DNA of 64,000 nt. Source: Acanthococcus lagerstroemiae (taxonomy: Eukaryota; Arthropoda; Insecta; Hemiptera; Eriococcidae). The DNA lies in NCBI GenBank assembly GCA_031841125.1, contig CM063113.1:37850197-37914196 (forward strand), in the 5' to 3' direction. The position numbers and the translations under genes were made by a program. Positions 12,110 to 22,393 of the stretch are shown here, in pieces. How positions within the stretch are numbered: the first letter of the stretch is position 1; every line of letters begins with the position of its first letter. The notes below the pieces were generated by a model. That model was not told the origin of the DNA, ran no database searches, and saw nothing but the letters and a program-made list of their open reading frames with translations.

Positions 12110-12590
12110 CATTGATTCTATTTCTGAATCCTTCAAAAATCATCAGAGATACTTCGATGATTTTTAATAAAATCCTTTGAAATCATTGGAGATTTCCTGA
12201 AATCATCGGAGACTATGTCCGATGAATTTCTCCGAAAATGATTGGAAATGTTTCCCTAATATTTTCGATAAAATTCCTCGGAAATTATTTTCGGAAATCA
12301 AAGAAATCTTCTCGAAGATTTGTGATGAAATTCTTTAAAAATTATCGGAGATTTTTCTCGAAGATTTTTGAAGAAATTCTTTAGAAAACATTGGAAGTTT
12401 TTTCTGAAGATTTCCGATGAAATTCAAATCATCATACATTGCTCTCAATGATTTCTGATAAAATAATCATCGAAGAGTTTCCCCAAACATTTTTGATGAA
12501 ATTCTTCGGAAATCATCGGTAATTTATTCCAAGAGTTTCCGATGAACATCTCTGAAAATCAAAGAAACTTTTTTCGGAATCCTTCAAATC
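12110..12590 (-). repeat. Right satellite array, part 2
   Basis: Second copy of the ~470 bp higher-order block seen at 10817-11282, in the same inverted orientation, running to just before the right TIR region. Confidence 0.8.
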
Positions 12591-12746
12591 TCTCGGACTG
12601 GTTTTCCTCTTTTTTCCTTAATCCATTAGTCTGTGAAATGTTTGCTTCACGACAAGACGGAGAAATATGACTGAGCGGATATTAATTCGTCGAGAATTTC
12701 ATCGCGCCATCACGCATAGTGTATAGCCGGCTTTACTTGTGTAGGA

Positions 12747-13560
12747 TTTTTTTTTTATCGAGCCACAGAGCTACACTCTCGGGTTATGGGCTCGGAAAAG
12801 ATTGTTGTCTATATTATTAGGTCACAGAGTCAGCAGCGGAAAGGTAGGTGAGGGTGTTGTTTATGTGCTTATGGGAGTTGGAGAGGGCCAAAATTCGACT
12901 ATGGGGGACGTGGTAACAGTTACGAAGGCAGGTGAGGGAGGGGCATGAGAAGAGGTGGTCCGCAGTGAGAGGGTCTTCTTCGTCACAGAGTGGGCATTCG
13001 AGAGGATAAAGGCTAGTGAGAAAATGCGTATGTGTGGCGTGTATGTCCAACCCTTAGGCGGATGGTAACTTCCTCGCGGTGGGAGGAACGTTGGGACGTT
13101 GACCAGGGGACAGGTGTAAGCTTGATTTGTGCGAGCCTGTTGTGCCGAGAGGCTTGATGCCATCACTCTTTGAACCACTTACGCAAACTAGTCTGGCGAA
13201 TGGCGGAAGTGAGATCTCTGTTGAGATAAGGAGGTGACGAGTGATATATGGGAGCTGTGTAGTTGCTGTATAGTTGCTGTGCTGCTTGATTAACTTCCTC
13301 ATTTCCTGGGATACTAATATGGCTTGGGATCCAGATGAGTGAAATGCTCTTGGTGGTGAAGGAAATGAGATGGAGAATGAGATGGATATGCGTTGGACGA
13401 GAGCGTGCGTTGAAAGGCGATCAGAAATAGACCTTAAGGAGGAAAGTGAATCTGAGAGGACCAGATAGTGGGTAAAGGTGGTAGGGTCTTCGAGTGGAGC
13501 GATGTCAAACTGAATTCTAATTTAGGAAACAATCAATTCACAAACGCTACCTAATTTTAT
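12747..13560 (-). pseudogene. I/Jockey-type LINE tail with RNase H remnant, copy A
   Basis: Minus-strand translation across frames shows an RNase H-like segment (VLSDSLSSLRSI near 13430-13470; SLIWIPSHISIPGNEEVN near 13290-13350), then the post-RNase H region with RKWFKEWW, EEVTIRLRVGHTRHTY and a Cys-rich segment (YPLECPLCDEEDPLTADHLF, CPSL near 12930-13010) like that at the C-terminus of many RNase H-bearing LINEs. The stop lies near the Ser-Ala-Ala-Asp segment, then a short 3' UTR ends in a poly-A-like tail at 12745-12757. Frameshifts and an in-frame stop show decay. The same sequence occurs on the plus strand at 59640-60215. Confidence 0.72.
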
Positions 13561-13802
13561 GGTAGAACGGCTTATAGTATGATGGCCTAGCTTGTGGAGG
13601 AGAGCTCTACTGTCATTGGTTCTTGTATATGAAAAACACTTACCTACTATTTCCAAACCTTGAATTTAAGCATTTTGTACTCACTGATTCATTTTTAAAG
13701 AGTTTATCAGACTTGCCATTTTTTATATAAATCGTTTGAAATTAAATAAAAAACTACAGGTATCTACTCAGAACTCTAATATTGGCTTCATGCTATCAGG
13801 CT
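13561..13802. other. No gene seen
   Basis: Short AT-rich stretch. The 5' limit of the LINE copy may extend to about 13640. Confidence 0.4.
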
Positions 13803-13805
13803 ATC

Positions 13806-13955
13806 ATGAGAAATAATGGGATCAGGCAGATTGCGTCCCATTTTACACACGGGACGCAATTCAGTAGTACAGAATGCGTCCCGTGTGGAAAAAGAAGACA
13901 GTACAGATTGCGTCCCGTGTGGAAAACGAAGACAGTACAGATTGAGTCCGGAAGA
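13806..13955. repeat. Tandem repeat with GCGTCCCGTGTGG core, ~33 bp units
   Basis: About three to four units of ACAGATTGCGTCCCGTGTGG plus AAAACGAAGACAGT. The first unit is partly inverted (GGGACGCAATTCAGTA). An inverted GGGACGCAATC occurs again at about 14376-14386, so the segment 13806-14390 is bracketed by the motif. Confidence 0.8.
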
Positions 13956-14124
13956 AAAAGAAAAGAGATGGTAAGCCTGTTAGCATGAACCAGAAGACAC
14001 TACGTGGTGGTCAGCTTACGACGTCTTCTATCCGCAAAGCCTTGCATTTTGCTTCGTCATCAAAGAAAGGTGCGTAAAAAATGTCTAAGAGGGTAGGAAC
14101 TTCCTGGACAAAATCTTGATGTAC

Positions 14125-14330
14125 TCATGTGTCCGATATTTCGGCATCCTCTAACTGCGCCATAGCGTCTTGAATAAATTTTTCTTTCTGAGCACTTCTG
14201 TTATGCAGTTTTGTCGAAGTAATTGAATTCATTTTCACGGAAGCTCGACCCTGTATTTTCAGGAGGGCGTCAATTAAAACAAAAATGTTGGGGTGAGCAT
14301 GATCAAACATATCCTTCAATAGAAATCACG
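14125..14330 (-). pseudogene. Possible MULE-type transposase C-terminal fragment
   Basis: A 64-residue open frame with HAHPNIFVLIDALLKIQG, a stretch of basic and Thr/Ser residues, and AQKEKFIQDAM. Its spacing resembles the C-terminal tail of insect MULE (Mutator-like) transposases, where a HPN..FL..L segment is followed by a basic linker and an E/K-rich helix. No catalytic DDE residues are present. A TTTTTCAG lies upstream. The family assignment is from memory of the pattern and uncertain. It lies between GGGACGC-type repeats. Confidence 0.3.
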
Positions 14331-14419
14331 CAACCGGAGCGCTGAAAAAGAAAAATACTGTCGTCATTTTTTCTTGGGACGCAATCAGTATGAAAAAGGA
14401 CTGGGCGAGACGCAGTCTG

Positions 14420-15790
14420 GCTGAAGCCGAAATAATCCACATTTTTTTAATTTTTTAGAACGTTTCTCAGTTAACTTCGATGTTTTTATAAGCTCAGAAG
14501 TTCGTACACGCGGCATACCCGAAAATGTGCTTCCCAGATCATCTTACATAAAACGGTACCTCACTTTATCGAATTAGGTGAAGCTCGATCGGGGAAAGTT
14601 ATGGAAAAGCAACCAGAGCACCTTGATTAATTTGATGGGGCCTTAGCGGAAAACCGCTTACGTAACTGAAACTGTACCAAACTATTATGTAGATAGGCGA
14701 CAAGATGATATCGAATAGCGCCCTCTGGTAGCATCCACGCTTCCCCCGCTAACCGCTGGAGGAATGTAATTTAGATTTTCATTAACGGTTAAAATGTATT
14801 CCCGAACGAATATATCGAATGAAGCGAATATTTCAGATTAATCATTCGGCCTCGTCTCGATTGGCGCAGCTTCGTCTTTAATTCGAAAATTCAAACTCTC
14901 GCGCCGTCGGGTGTGCGCTATAATTAAAACTATTAACAGGTTAACCACTCGAAAGTGTGGTCTCTGAGACGTCCGAATATTGTAAATAATGTACCAGATT
15001 CGCCGAAAATTATCATCAGGTCTTAATTATTGATCGATGTCGATAGGGATACAGGATATAGAAGAGATTAATTGTCTGTAAACTAGCAGAATTTTTTGTT
15101 TGATTTATCAAAAACGTTGGTAGGAACAGACGGCCTCATCTAAAGATTTCTTGTAAACATGAAATTTTTCTATTTTAATTTGGTGCGTCTGTATTTGAGG
15201 AATACTGATTATTAAGTGTGGTTGTGTAGTACACCGTTCACCGAATTATGAATAAATGTTAGTTGGACATTGATGTTGTTTCATTCGTCTGTCAGAAAAG
15301 CGCATGCAATCTCTACCCTCACCATGCTCATATCCTTTCCTTGCCATGTTTAAACTCCTTAGCCTCATACTTGTCCAGTCAGTCTTACACCAACTGTGCT
15401 GCTGAGGAGACTGCTAAACGATGCTCGCACTTTTTCTTTCCTACTCGCGAGGAGCCAAGGCCCGACCCGGCGGCCAGTCCGGAATTTTTTCCCGTGGCTT
15501 CATGTATTCGTCTGTGTACAGTAAAATAAAAAAATTGACGTGCCCCCACTTTTCTGCCTTACATATTTTCGATTAGGCTCAGCGCGGGACAGGGAGGAGA
15601 GAGCTCATGTCTGTTGTCCGGTCAGTCGGTCGTTGTCTCATCTGCTGCGGGTTGTTTATCGTCTCCTTCGATTTCACGACACTTCCCTATCGGCTTCCAT
15701 CTTCCTTCCCCGCCCGCCACTTCGGCAACACACCCAAGACGGGAGGGTTGCTTCAAATAGAGGGGGCCGCCTCCATGGTCAGACAGTTAC
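14420..15790. other. Non-repetitive DNA, locally CpG-rich; no exon recognised
   Basis: Includes GC-rich patches at 14860-14920 and 15440-15780 with two overlapping open frames (15540-15938) that match no family I know. The patch 15540-15780 ends abruptly at the LINE boundary near 15790-15800. Confidence 0.45.
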
Positions 15791-16207
15791 CACAAGACTT
15801 CAGCCTTCCGTTAATGTTAATCCCTTTGTTTTCCCATTTGAGTTTCCTAAATATTTGTTCCAGAGTATTGTTGAAAAGAATCGGGGAAAGGGGATCTCCC
15901 TGTCTTACCCCTTTTTTGATGTCGAAATAGTTACCTAATTTATCTGTTTTTATCTTTGCTTTGAATCTAGAGTACATTTCTTTTATTATATTGACAAATT
16001 TTTGTGGGGTCCCCTGTTTCTCTAGTGCTTTTAACACATAGTTGTGCTTTAGGGAGTCGAACGCCTTATTATAATCAATGTGACACATGTAAATAGGCTT
16101 ATTATATCCGTTACTTTCTTCCATAATTTGCTTGACTGTATGGATACGGTCCATAGTTGAGTATGTTTGCCGAAATCCTGCCTGCTCGATTGGTTGTTGG
16201 CTTATTA

Positions 16208-17142
16208 CAAAGGCTGTTCAATAAGTAATGCCTCCAAGCCCATACCTTGGGAACCACTGGACCTGGAAGAATGCGCGCATGCTCTCTGGAAAGATAAACT
16301 CCTTAGCTTCAAAACGCGGGGTCGGTCAGTTCCATATCTTCTTTTGCTCGCGAAACATGTGTTCGAAACGAAAACTGGCTACTGCCGCTCGGTACATGCA
16401 AGTATTTTTTGACACTTGAAGGTGCTACGCCGGTTGAGATTTTTCGACGATTAAAGGCGCGTTTTGGGGATGAGTGTTTTGATATCAGTGCGGTACGGAT
16501 GTGGGCGAGAGAAACAAAGGCTGGTGCGTTCGAATTACTGGATAAATCTTGGTCAGGGCGCCCAAAATTGCCGAAAAAGGGATGAAATTGCTGCCAAACT
16601 TGATCAAAAATTTCAGGATTTTGAAAAAAGACACCACAATCAATGTTGAGAAGCTTTGTAAGACCTTGATAGCCTTACGATGCCGATTAAGCCGCGTTCG
16701 ACCTACCAGCGGTATCTGCTTACTGCAACAGGGCAACGCAAGGCCGCACGCCACAGCACGCACTCAAGCCAGGTTACAGGAGTCACATTACGAAATTGTT
16801 TCGCACCCTCCTTACAGCCTCGACCTTGCTCCTAGTGACTTTCATCTATTTAGGTATCTTTAAAAATATCTAAAAGGGTATTGTGTAGCATCGGATGACG
16901 AACTGAAAAATCTCAACCGGCGTAGCACCTTCAAGCGTCAAAAAATACTTGCATGTACCGAGCGGCAGTAGCCAGTTTTCGTTTCGAACACGTGTTTCGC
17001 GAGCAAAAGAAGATATGGAACTGACCGACCCCGCGTTTTGAAGCTAAGGAGTCTATCTTTCCAGAGAGCATGCGCGCATTCTTCCAGGTCCAGTGGTTCC
17101 CAAGGTATGGGCTTGGAGGCATTACTTATTGAACAGCCTTTG
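16208..17142 (+). mobile_element. Mariner-like element with ~238 bp terminal inverted repeats, 935 bp
   Basis: Begins CAAAGGCTGTTCAATAAGTA and ends with its inverted copy. The TA at 16206-16207 and 17143-17144 is the target duplication. The inverted repeats span 16208-16446 and 16905-17142 and differ at only about three positions that I could see, implying recent activity or gene conversion. Only 458 bp lies between them. Inserted in the RT of the host LINE. Confidence 0.92.
16425..16895 (+). pseudogene. Mariner transposase, internally deleted
   Basis: Two separated parts of a mariner transposase. The N-terminal HTH part reads ATPVEIFRRLKARFGDECFD and continues to WSGRP near 16560. The C-terminal part includes GNARPH (16732-16750), HPPYSLDLAPSDFHLF (16800-16850) and DDEL. 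The middle, including the first catalytic Asp block, is missing, and stops and frameshifts occur. In GNARPH, Gly replaces the usual catalytic Asp of DNARPH. It cannot encode an active enzyme. The left inverted repeat extends into the HTH coding part, so the right end carries a reversed copy of that coding piece. Confidence 0.85.
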
Positions 17143-17513
17143 TAGTGTTTGAGTCTATTTTCGATTACTTTAGAGAAGATTTTTGCTATTGTTGGGCTAA
17201 GGATGATAGGTCGGTAATTAACTATTTTATGCCTGTCTCCTTTCTTAAAAAGTATTATTATATCGGACAATTTCCAGTTTTCCGGTATTCTTTCTCTTTT
17301 TAAAATTATATTGAACAGTTTTGTTAGTTGTGCTACCATTTCCTCTTCTACCATTTTAATGTCTTCATTGGTGATGTTATCATGTCCTGGACTTTTATTA
17401 CATTTTAATTGGTTTACTATAGCCTGGATTTCGTGTTTTAGAAATGGTGGTACGTGGTGTATTGTGTTTGTTACTAGGTTCGTTTTGTTTGGTTGTTTGT
17501 TGTCTGTATCGTT

Positions 17514-17526
17514 TGTATTATAGTTC

Positions 17527-17531
<5 letters not shown>
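17514..17531. repeat. 18 bp target-site duplication (right side of the LINE insertion)
   Basis: TGTATTATAGTTCTTTAT; identical copy at 18456-18473. Joining across it restores the host LINE reading frame. Confidence 0.92.
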
Positions 17532-17565
<34 letters not shown>

Positions 17566-18455
17566 CAGCCTTCGAGACACTATAAGCACGTATTGCTAAA
17601 AATATACGAAATATTACATTTTTTGTACATAGCAGAAACGCAGAGTGTCACGTCACCCATCTCTGGGCAGAAGCCTCCCCAATTTTTTTCCATACCGCCC
17701 TATTATACACACATCGTTTCCATAGTGTGCCCGCTGCATTGACCAAGCTGTCGTTCCACCTTGTAACCGGTCGGCCTGTCTTCCTGATTGACTCGTAGGG
17801 TACCCAATCCAGAATTTGTCTGGTCCAACAAAATTATTTTTTTCTTATTAAGTGCCCTGCGTATTCAAATTTTAACATCATTATTTTTTCCCCCTACTTT
17901 CTCCATTTCTACTCGCTCGTAAAGTTGTCTGTTGGTGACTTTGTCCGTCCATTTTATTCCCGAGGTACTTCTAATCATCCTATTCTGGGCTGATTGTATC
18001 CTGTTGGTAAGTTCTTTAGTTAATGTCCATGACTGAGCACCATACGTTAAAGAGGGGATAACGCAACTGTTCAGTATTCTTATTTTCGAGTTATAGCTTA
18101 TCTTGCTCTTCAATAACGCTTTATAAGACCAGTATTTGCCCCAAGCTTTTTTTATTCGGTTATTTATTTCGACTCTGTAGTCTCTATTTACGCTTATTGT
18201 CTGTCCCAGATACACATATGTTGTCACTGTCTCAATATGCTCTCCGTTAATCCTAAAGTCAATACTCTGCTGATTGGATAGGTTTCGTTTTTTCCAAGTT
18301 CATATTCATTCCTTTCCTCTCGCCTGCTGCTGCTAATTCCTCAGCCATTTCTTGTAGTTCGTCTATGGACGCACTGATCAGCACCACATCATCGGCGAAT
18401 CTGAGGTTGTTTAGCCATTTTCCATCCACTTTTATTCCCTTCCTTTCCCAAGTCA
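17532..18455 (-). pseudogene. 5'-truncated RTE-like LINE inserted in the host LINE
   Basis: Insertion of about 924 bp, bounded by an 18 bp duplication TGTATTATAGTTCTTTAT at 17514-17531 and 18456-18473. Minus strand from 18455: WERKGIKVDG, then LRFADDVVLIS with the catalytic FADD (about 18385-18405), YVYLGQTIS (about 18200-18225), SLTYGAQSWTLTK (about 18010-18050) and a C-terminal RPVTRWNDSLVNAAGTLW block ending GEASAQRWVT near 17660. The (TAA)n tail lies at 17532-17562. A frameshift separates the two main open parts (near 18240) and another lies near 17865. Orientation is the same as the host. This copy supplies the FADD-to-C-terminus region that the host copy lacks, but it is a separate insertion. 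Confidence 0.9.
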
Positions 18456-18473
18456 TGTATTATAGTTCTTTAT
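18456..18473. repeat. 18 bp target-site duplication (left side of the LINE insertion)
   Basis: Identical to 17514-17531. Confidence 0.92.
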
Positions 18474-19930
18474 AGTAATCTGTAATTAAATTATTAATTG
18501 CTTCTCTGTCGTATATTTTTTGATTGTTTGAGTCTATAAGATACGTGGTCCATTGTAAACCTGTACTTATTTCTTTCTTCATTTTTTTAATGTTTTTGTT
18601 ACCTTCTATGGTGTTTTTTATGATTTCTGTTTTTATTAGATGGTTTTTATTTCTAATTTTGTTTCTTATTAATCTTGATACTAGAATAAGTTCTATTTTA
18701 TAATTTGTTCTTTTGTTTTTGATTTTTAGTAACCTGCTTCTGTTGGACTGTAGCGTTTTAATTTCTTCCCTGATTTTATTCACTGGAGTATCTGAGTTTG
18801 GTCCGTTTTGTTGTGTTACAGTTGAGTCTTGTATTGCTGTATTTATTGTTTCTGTTAACTCTTGATATAAGGTGTCGATTACGTGTTCAGTACCAATATT
18901 TGTTTGGGTTGTTTTCATTGTTCTTAGTTTGTTTTTTATTGCTTCTTTGTAGCTTGTTTGATCAAGTGATCTGAGGTTTTTATTGGTTCTGTATTTTCTA
19001 ATGTTATATTTTCTTGTTATGATTTCTATTGTTAGTAGGTGGTGATCTGAGTGGAATTGAAAGTTGTTTTTAATATCGAAGTTTGCTACTTTTTTGTTGT
19101 TATTGCATAGTCAATTAGTGTTCTATGTTCTTGATTTGGTGCTAACCACGACCATCTTCTACCTTGTCTTTTTCTATAGAAACTGTTGGTAATTTTTAGA
19201 ATGAATTCTTGGTAAAATTCTATCATCCTCCAACATCTATTATTCCTTTGACCGTATCCATATTTCCTTAATATTCCTTTTTCACCTTTTCCTCTCTGTC
19301 CCACTTGGCTGTTCCAGTCTCCCATCATATAAAGTTATCTATTTTTGGTGTACGACTCCCTGCTGATTAGTTCTTCCAATTTTTCGTAAAATTCTTCGAT
19401 TTCGTTCTCTTCTGCCGTAGAGGTGGGAGCATATATACTAGAATAAGTGTTATTAACACATCGTCTATTTTTATTTTGAGTATGGCTAACCTATCCGTTA
19501 TACCTTTAATTTCGTTGACTGCTTTTATGAGATTTGGCTTAACCAAAAAACCTACTCCCTTCTGACCCCCTTTTGTGCTGAAAAAGTGGAAGGGATGCCC
19601 TTTTTTGGTAATTTGGATTTTTTCCCCTCTCTTCGAGTTTCCGACAGACCTAATATTGCCACCTCCGACCACCCGAAGGCGCGTTCTAGTTCTGTCAAGT
19701 TTTCTGGTTTCAAGAATGTTCTAACGTTTAGAGTGCCTATTGTGATTCTGTTTTTGTATAAATTTTTGTTTATCAGTTTCTGGAGAATGACCCTTACACT
19801 CGAACCAGTTGTAATTGAATTCATGTCGGAAATGAAGCAGTTTGAATGAAGAAGTTTCTTCAAATTTATGAATATCGTCTCAACACGCCCCGCAAACACA
19901 TTCATAAAAGCATGCCCCAGATACAAGTAC

Positions 19931-21865
19931 GAGCGCTTATGTTATAACGCCGTGGTTAAAATCACTTCGTCAGATCTGTGAAACGCTGGCTGTTTGCTTT
20001 TACCCCGTGGTTTAAAAATTAAAAACGCGACACACGGTTGAGCACGTTCACACAGTGTTAAATGTTGCAAAGGAAAATCTTCTTAATGGTGTTATGTTTA
20101 GGAGAATGTAATAAATAATACCGTGCCGGAGTTTCTAAATTTTATGATTAAATGGCCGATGGACGAATAGCGGCGCGCAAAGTTAGTACACGCAGAAGTT
20201 TGTATATTAAACTAGCCCCAGCTCTGTGTTCTAACACCCCGCACATTCGAAAATCACGGTACGCCCGACTCAGCCGCCGTTCCACAGGGTAAAGGAAAAG
20301 ATTACACTTGGAAAAGTTACACAGTATTAGAATTTTGGGTTGGCTATAAGTTTCGTCAATTTCGGATTACCTCCGCACTTACAATACTCTGTGTGCTCGC
20401 TCGCAAATCGAGCAAGTTCCTACGTACGGCCAAAAAAGCTCCTTAGTTGTATTCGCCTTCCCAAAGTGTAGTACACGAGCTACACTTTACGCATACAGTG
20501 TATATAGGAAATGGCGCGACCAAGTTAATTAAGCTGGCCAGCCCTGTAATTACTCGCCCGGCCAATCCTGCGTCCCAAACTCGAGTAAAAATATCACTCG
20601 AAATTACGCCGCTATTCATTTTACAAATTAATAGAATAATTTTGTAAAGATGAGAAATAATTTCTGTTCGTGTTCAGCTGCAGGTATACTGTCCGAAATC
20701 AGTCTCCGTTCTCGTGAAGGGTTCAATGGGCGACAGCAGCGTCTCCTTTTCGACTTCGTGTATTTAATTAACCCGTCTTGAAAGGCGTAATTTAATAACC
20801 TTAATAACCAGTTTTAGTCGTGCCAATCTTTTCTGTTTCTGTGTTCTGCGAATCACATAATACGCGACTACCCTGCACCCGTCCACTCCAGTTGTACAGA
20901 TTAGTGCTTTCAGTCGATCGAGGCATCGAGCCTTACGCAAGTATAAAAGCCGCCAGCGCGATGCGAACTTAGAAGTCCTGCTCTGTGCTGCCTACATTCT
21001 GACCGCAGCGTGCGGAAATAATTTAAATTTTGGTAACCCATAGGACGAAGAATAACTTTGATAACGGCCATATACATAGAAAGTTAGTAGGTCTACTGTG
21101 TACGCGTATCTTTTAGTACTGATAATATTATACTGTGGTATACGTATGTATGTATACGACGATAAACCCGAGGGATGTGTTTAGGGTTGTTATCTTTAAC
21201 GGTAAGATGGGCCGAAACCATCTCCGCGCTTAAATTCTAGTAATATCCCTTATAAGGATAAGACGGAGTACAGGGAGCCGTAGAAGGGATCCTTGTATAT
21301 TGTAAGAGACTTCGCTACATTCCTTTTACCAAATTACAATTCAAACCCTTGAGAATTGACCCGAATAATACGAACCAGCGCCTCGATCCGCCTTCCGCCT
21401 CCGTTCCGTCGCCTTGTCACGTCCTTCGCCGTGTAGTTTTGCCAACGCGTATAAAAGCTAATCATTTTTCGACATGCCGCGTTCGGCATTTTATGTGTTT
21501 CAAAATGACGGCCAAAAATTTTACGTATCACTTTAGAGAAATAATTTGATGAAAACGAAAGAAAAAAACCACGTAAAGTGACATAGTCAGGGGCCCTCTT
21601 AAACTTTTCTCATTCAAATTTCAAATACCGTAGAATAGCCCCTGAGGGGTCAACCGCGAATTTGTGGTGCTCTTGGTAGGTATAGTAGTATTTTAAGGAG
21701 GACACTGATGAAGAAGTTATAGAAGATGCGTAGGGCACACGTGCCAAATGTCGCCACCGGGAGCTGATTTTCTGATTTCAAAAGTGAATTGCGAATTCAA
21801 TAAGTCATCTGGCTACATATAATATTCGATTTTATTTGCGAATCCTTTAGATTTTAAAAGTATCA
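19931..21865. other. Non-repetitive, locally CpG-rich DNA; no exon recognised
   Basis: About 1.9 kb without recognisable repeats or domains. Contains a candidate TATA box at 20942. Open frames on both strands at 21334-21549 are unrecognised and lack a splice context I trust. Confidence 0.45.
20942..20949 (+). promoter_or_regulatory. Candidate TATA box
   Basis: TATAAAAG in a GC-rich setting within the non-repetitive block. No clear initiator at the expected spacing, and the ATG at 20961 is followed two codons later by a stop. Weak. Confidence 0.2.
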
Positions 21866-21870
21866 ATTTT

Positions 21871-22008
21871 GTCAACTTTCAAACACGTGGGGAATTGTAA
21901 AGTGAACAAATAATTCGAAAAATGAGGTCTGTCCAACTGTTAGCCTTTGTCAACTTTTAAAATCTTTTGGGAATTGAAAAGTAAACAAATAGTTCGGAAA
22001 ATGAGGCG
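21871..22008. repeat. Two-copy tandem repeat, ~78 bp period
   Basis: GTCAACTTTCAAACACGTGG with GGAATTGTAAAGTGAACAAA and AAAATGAGG, repeated from 21949 with moderate divergence. Confidence 0.8.
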
Positions 22009-22393
22009 TCAAATCTTTTGGAGCCGAAGAAGGAGGGTTAGAAAAACTGATTTCAAACTGAATTCAGTGTTTCAAGGAGTCCCATTCAAAGACGAAAAAA
22101 ATGTATGTTTCATGACTAGAACTCTATTCTGACCATTGTTAGCCGTATGTAGATACCTGCAGCTCTGATGTGGAAATAGGTGATCCGAATGTAGTCATCC
22201 CGAGTTTTCTTTCTTTTTTATCGTATTTTACGCTATTTTTCATTTTTCTTTCTTTCTCAAAAATAGTCTATTGAACTAAAACAGATGAAACAATTGAAAA
22301 AAAAAAGAGCATCATTTGTAGAAAGATTACACTTGGGAAAAGCAATAAATTCAAGTCCATAACTGAGCTATACTGATGAAAAAAATGTGTATA
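22009..22393. other. No gene seen
   Basis: AT-rich with T-runs. Confidence 0.5.

Larger units (their letters stand above)
9589..12735. mobile_element. Foldback-like TIR element with satellite arms, 3.1 kb
   Basis: The ends match as inverted repeats. The left end from 9592 reads AGCCGGCTATTTACACTATG. The right end, read on the other strand from 12732, is AGCCGGCTATACACTATGCG. Flanking TTA trinucleotides (9589-9591 and 12733-12735) fit a 3 bp target duplication. Inside are two large arrays of related degenerate satellite in opposite orientations (about 9800-10480 and 10490-11282 plus 12110-12590). No transposase is visible, so it is non-autonomous. A 3 bp TWA duplication is typical of PIF/Harbinger, whereas repeat-filled inverted arms are typical of foldback (FB/Galileo) elements. 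The superfamily is therefore left open. Confidence 0.72.
15795..19930 (-). pseudogene. RTE-like LINE (host copy), endonuclease to mid-RT, interrupted by two insertions
   Basis: Minus-strand LINE read from 19930 downward. An APE-type endonuclease comes first: ITIGTLNVRTF near 19710-19745, LGLSETRR, then MMGDWNSQVG at 19300-19328, RRWSWLAPN and RTLIDYAIT near 19090-19150. A linker rich in Lys and Asn follows at 18460-18918. After the insertion at 17532-18455, RT resumes with SPGHDNIT and KKGDRHKIVNYRPI (17200-17400). After the mariner at 16208-17142, the palm continues with IDYNKAFDSLKHN (about 16040-16080) and RQGDPLSPILFN (about 15870-15905). The copy stops at about 15795, just before the FADD box, so the 3' end is missing. 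Few stops are seen within each block, so it is younger than the copy at 1-1757. Confidence 0.85.

Noticed and set aside
13806..13955. Regularly spaced GCGTCCC repeats considered as a CRISPR-like array
   Set aside because: Units are contiguous with no unique spacers, and the genome context is eukaryotic.
15540..15938. Overlapping plus-strand open frames of 107-132 codons
   Set aside because: They run into the reverse strand of the LINE RT and have no recognisable domain; composition looks like GC-rich non-coding DNA.
16167..16419. Open frames within the mariner inverted repeat, mirrored at 16931-17122
   Set aside because: The same peptides arise from both TIR arms on opposite strands. They are shadows of the repeat.
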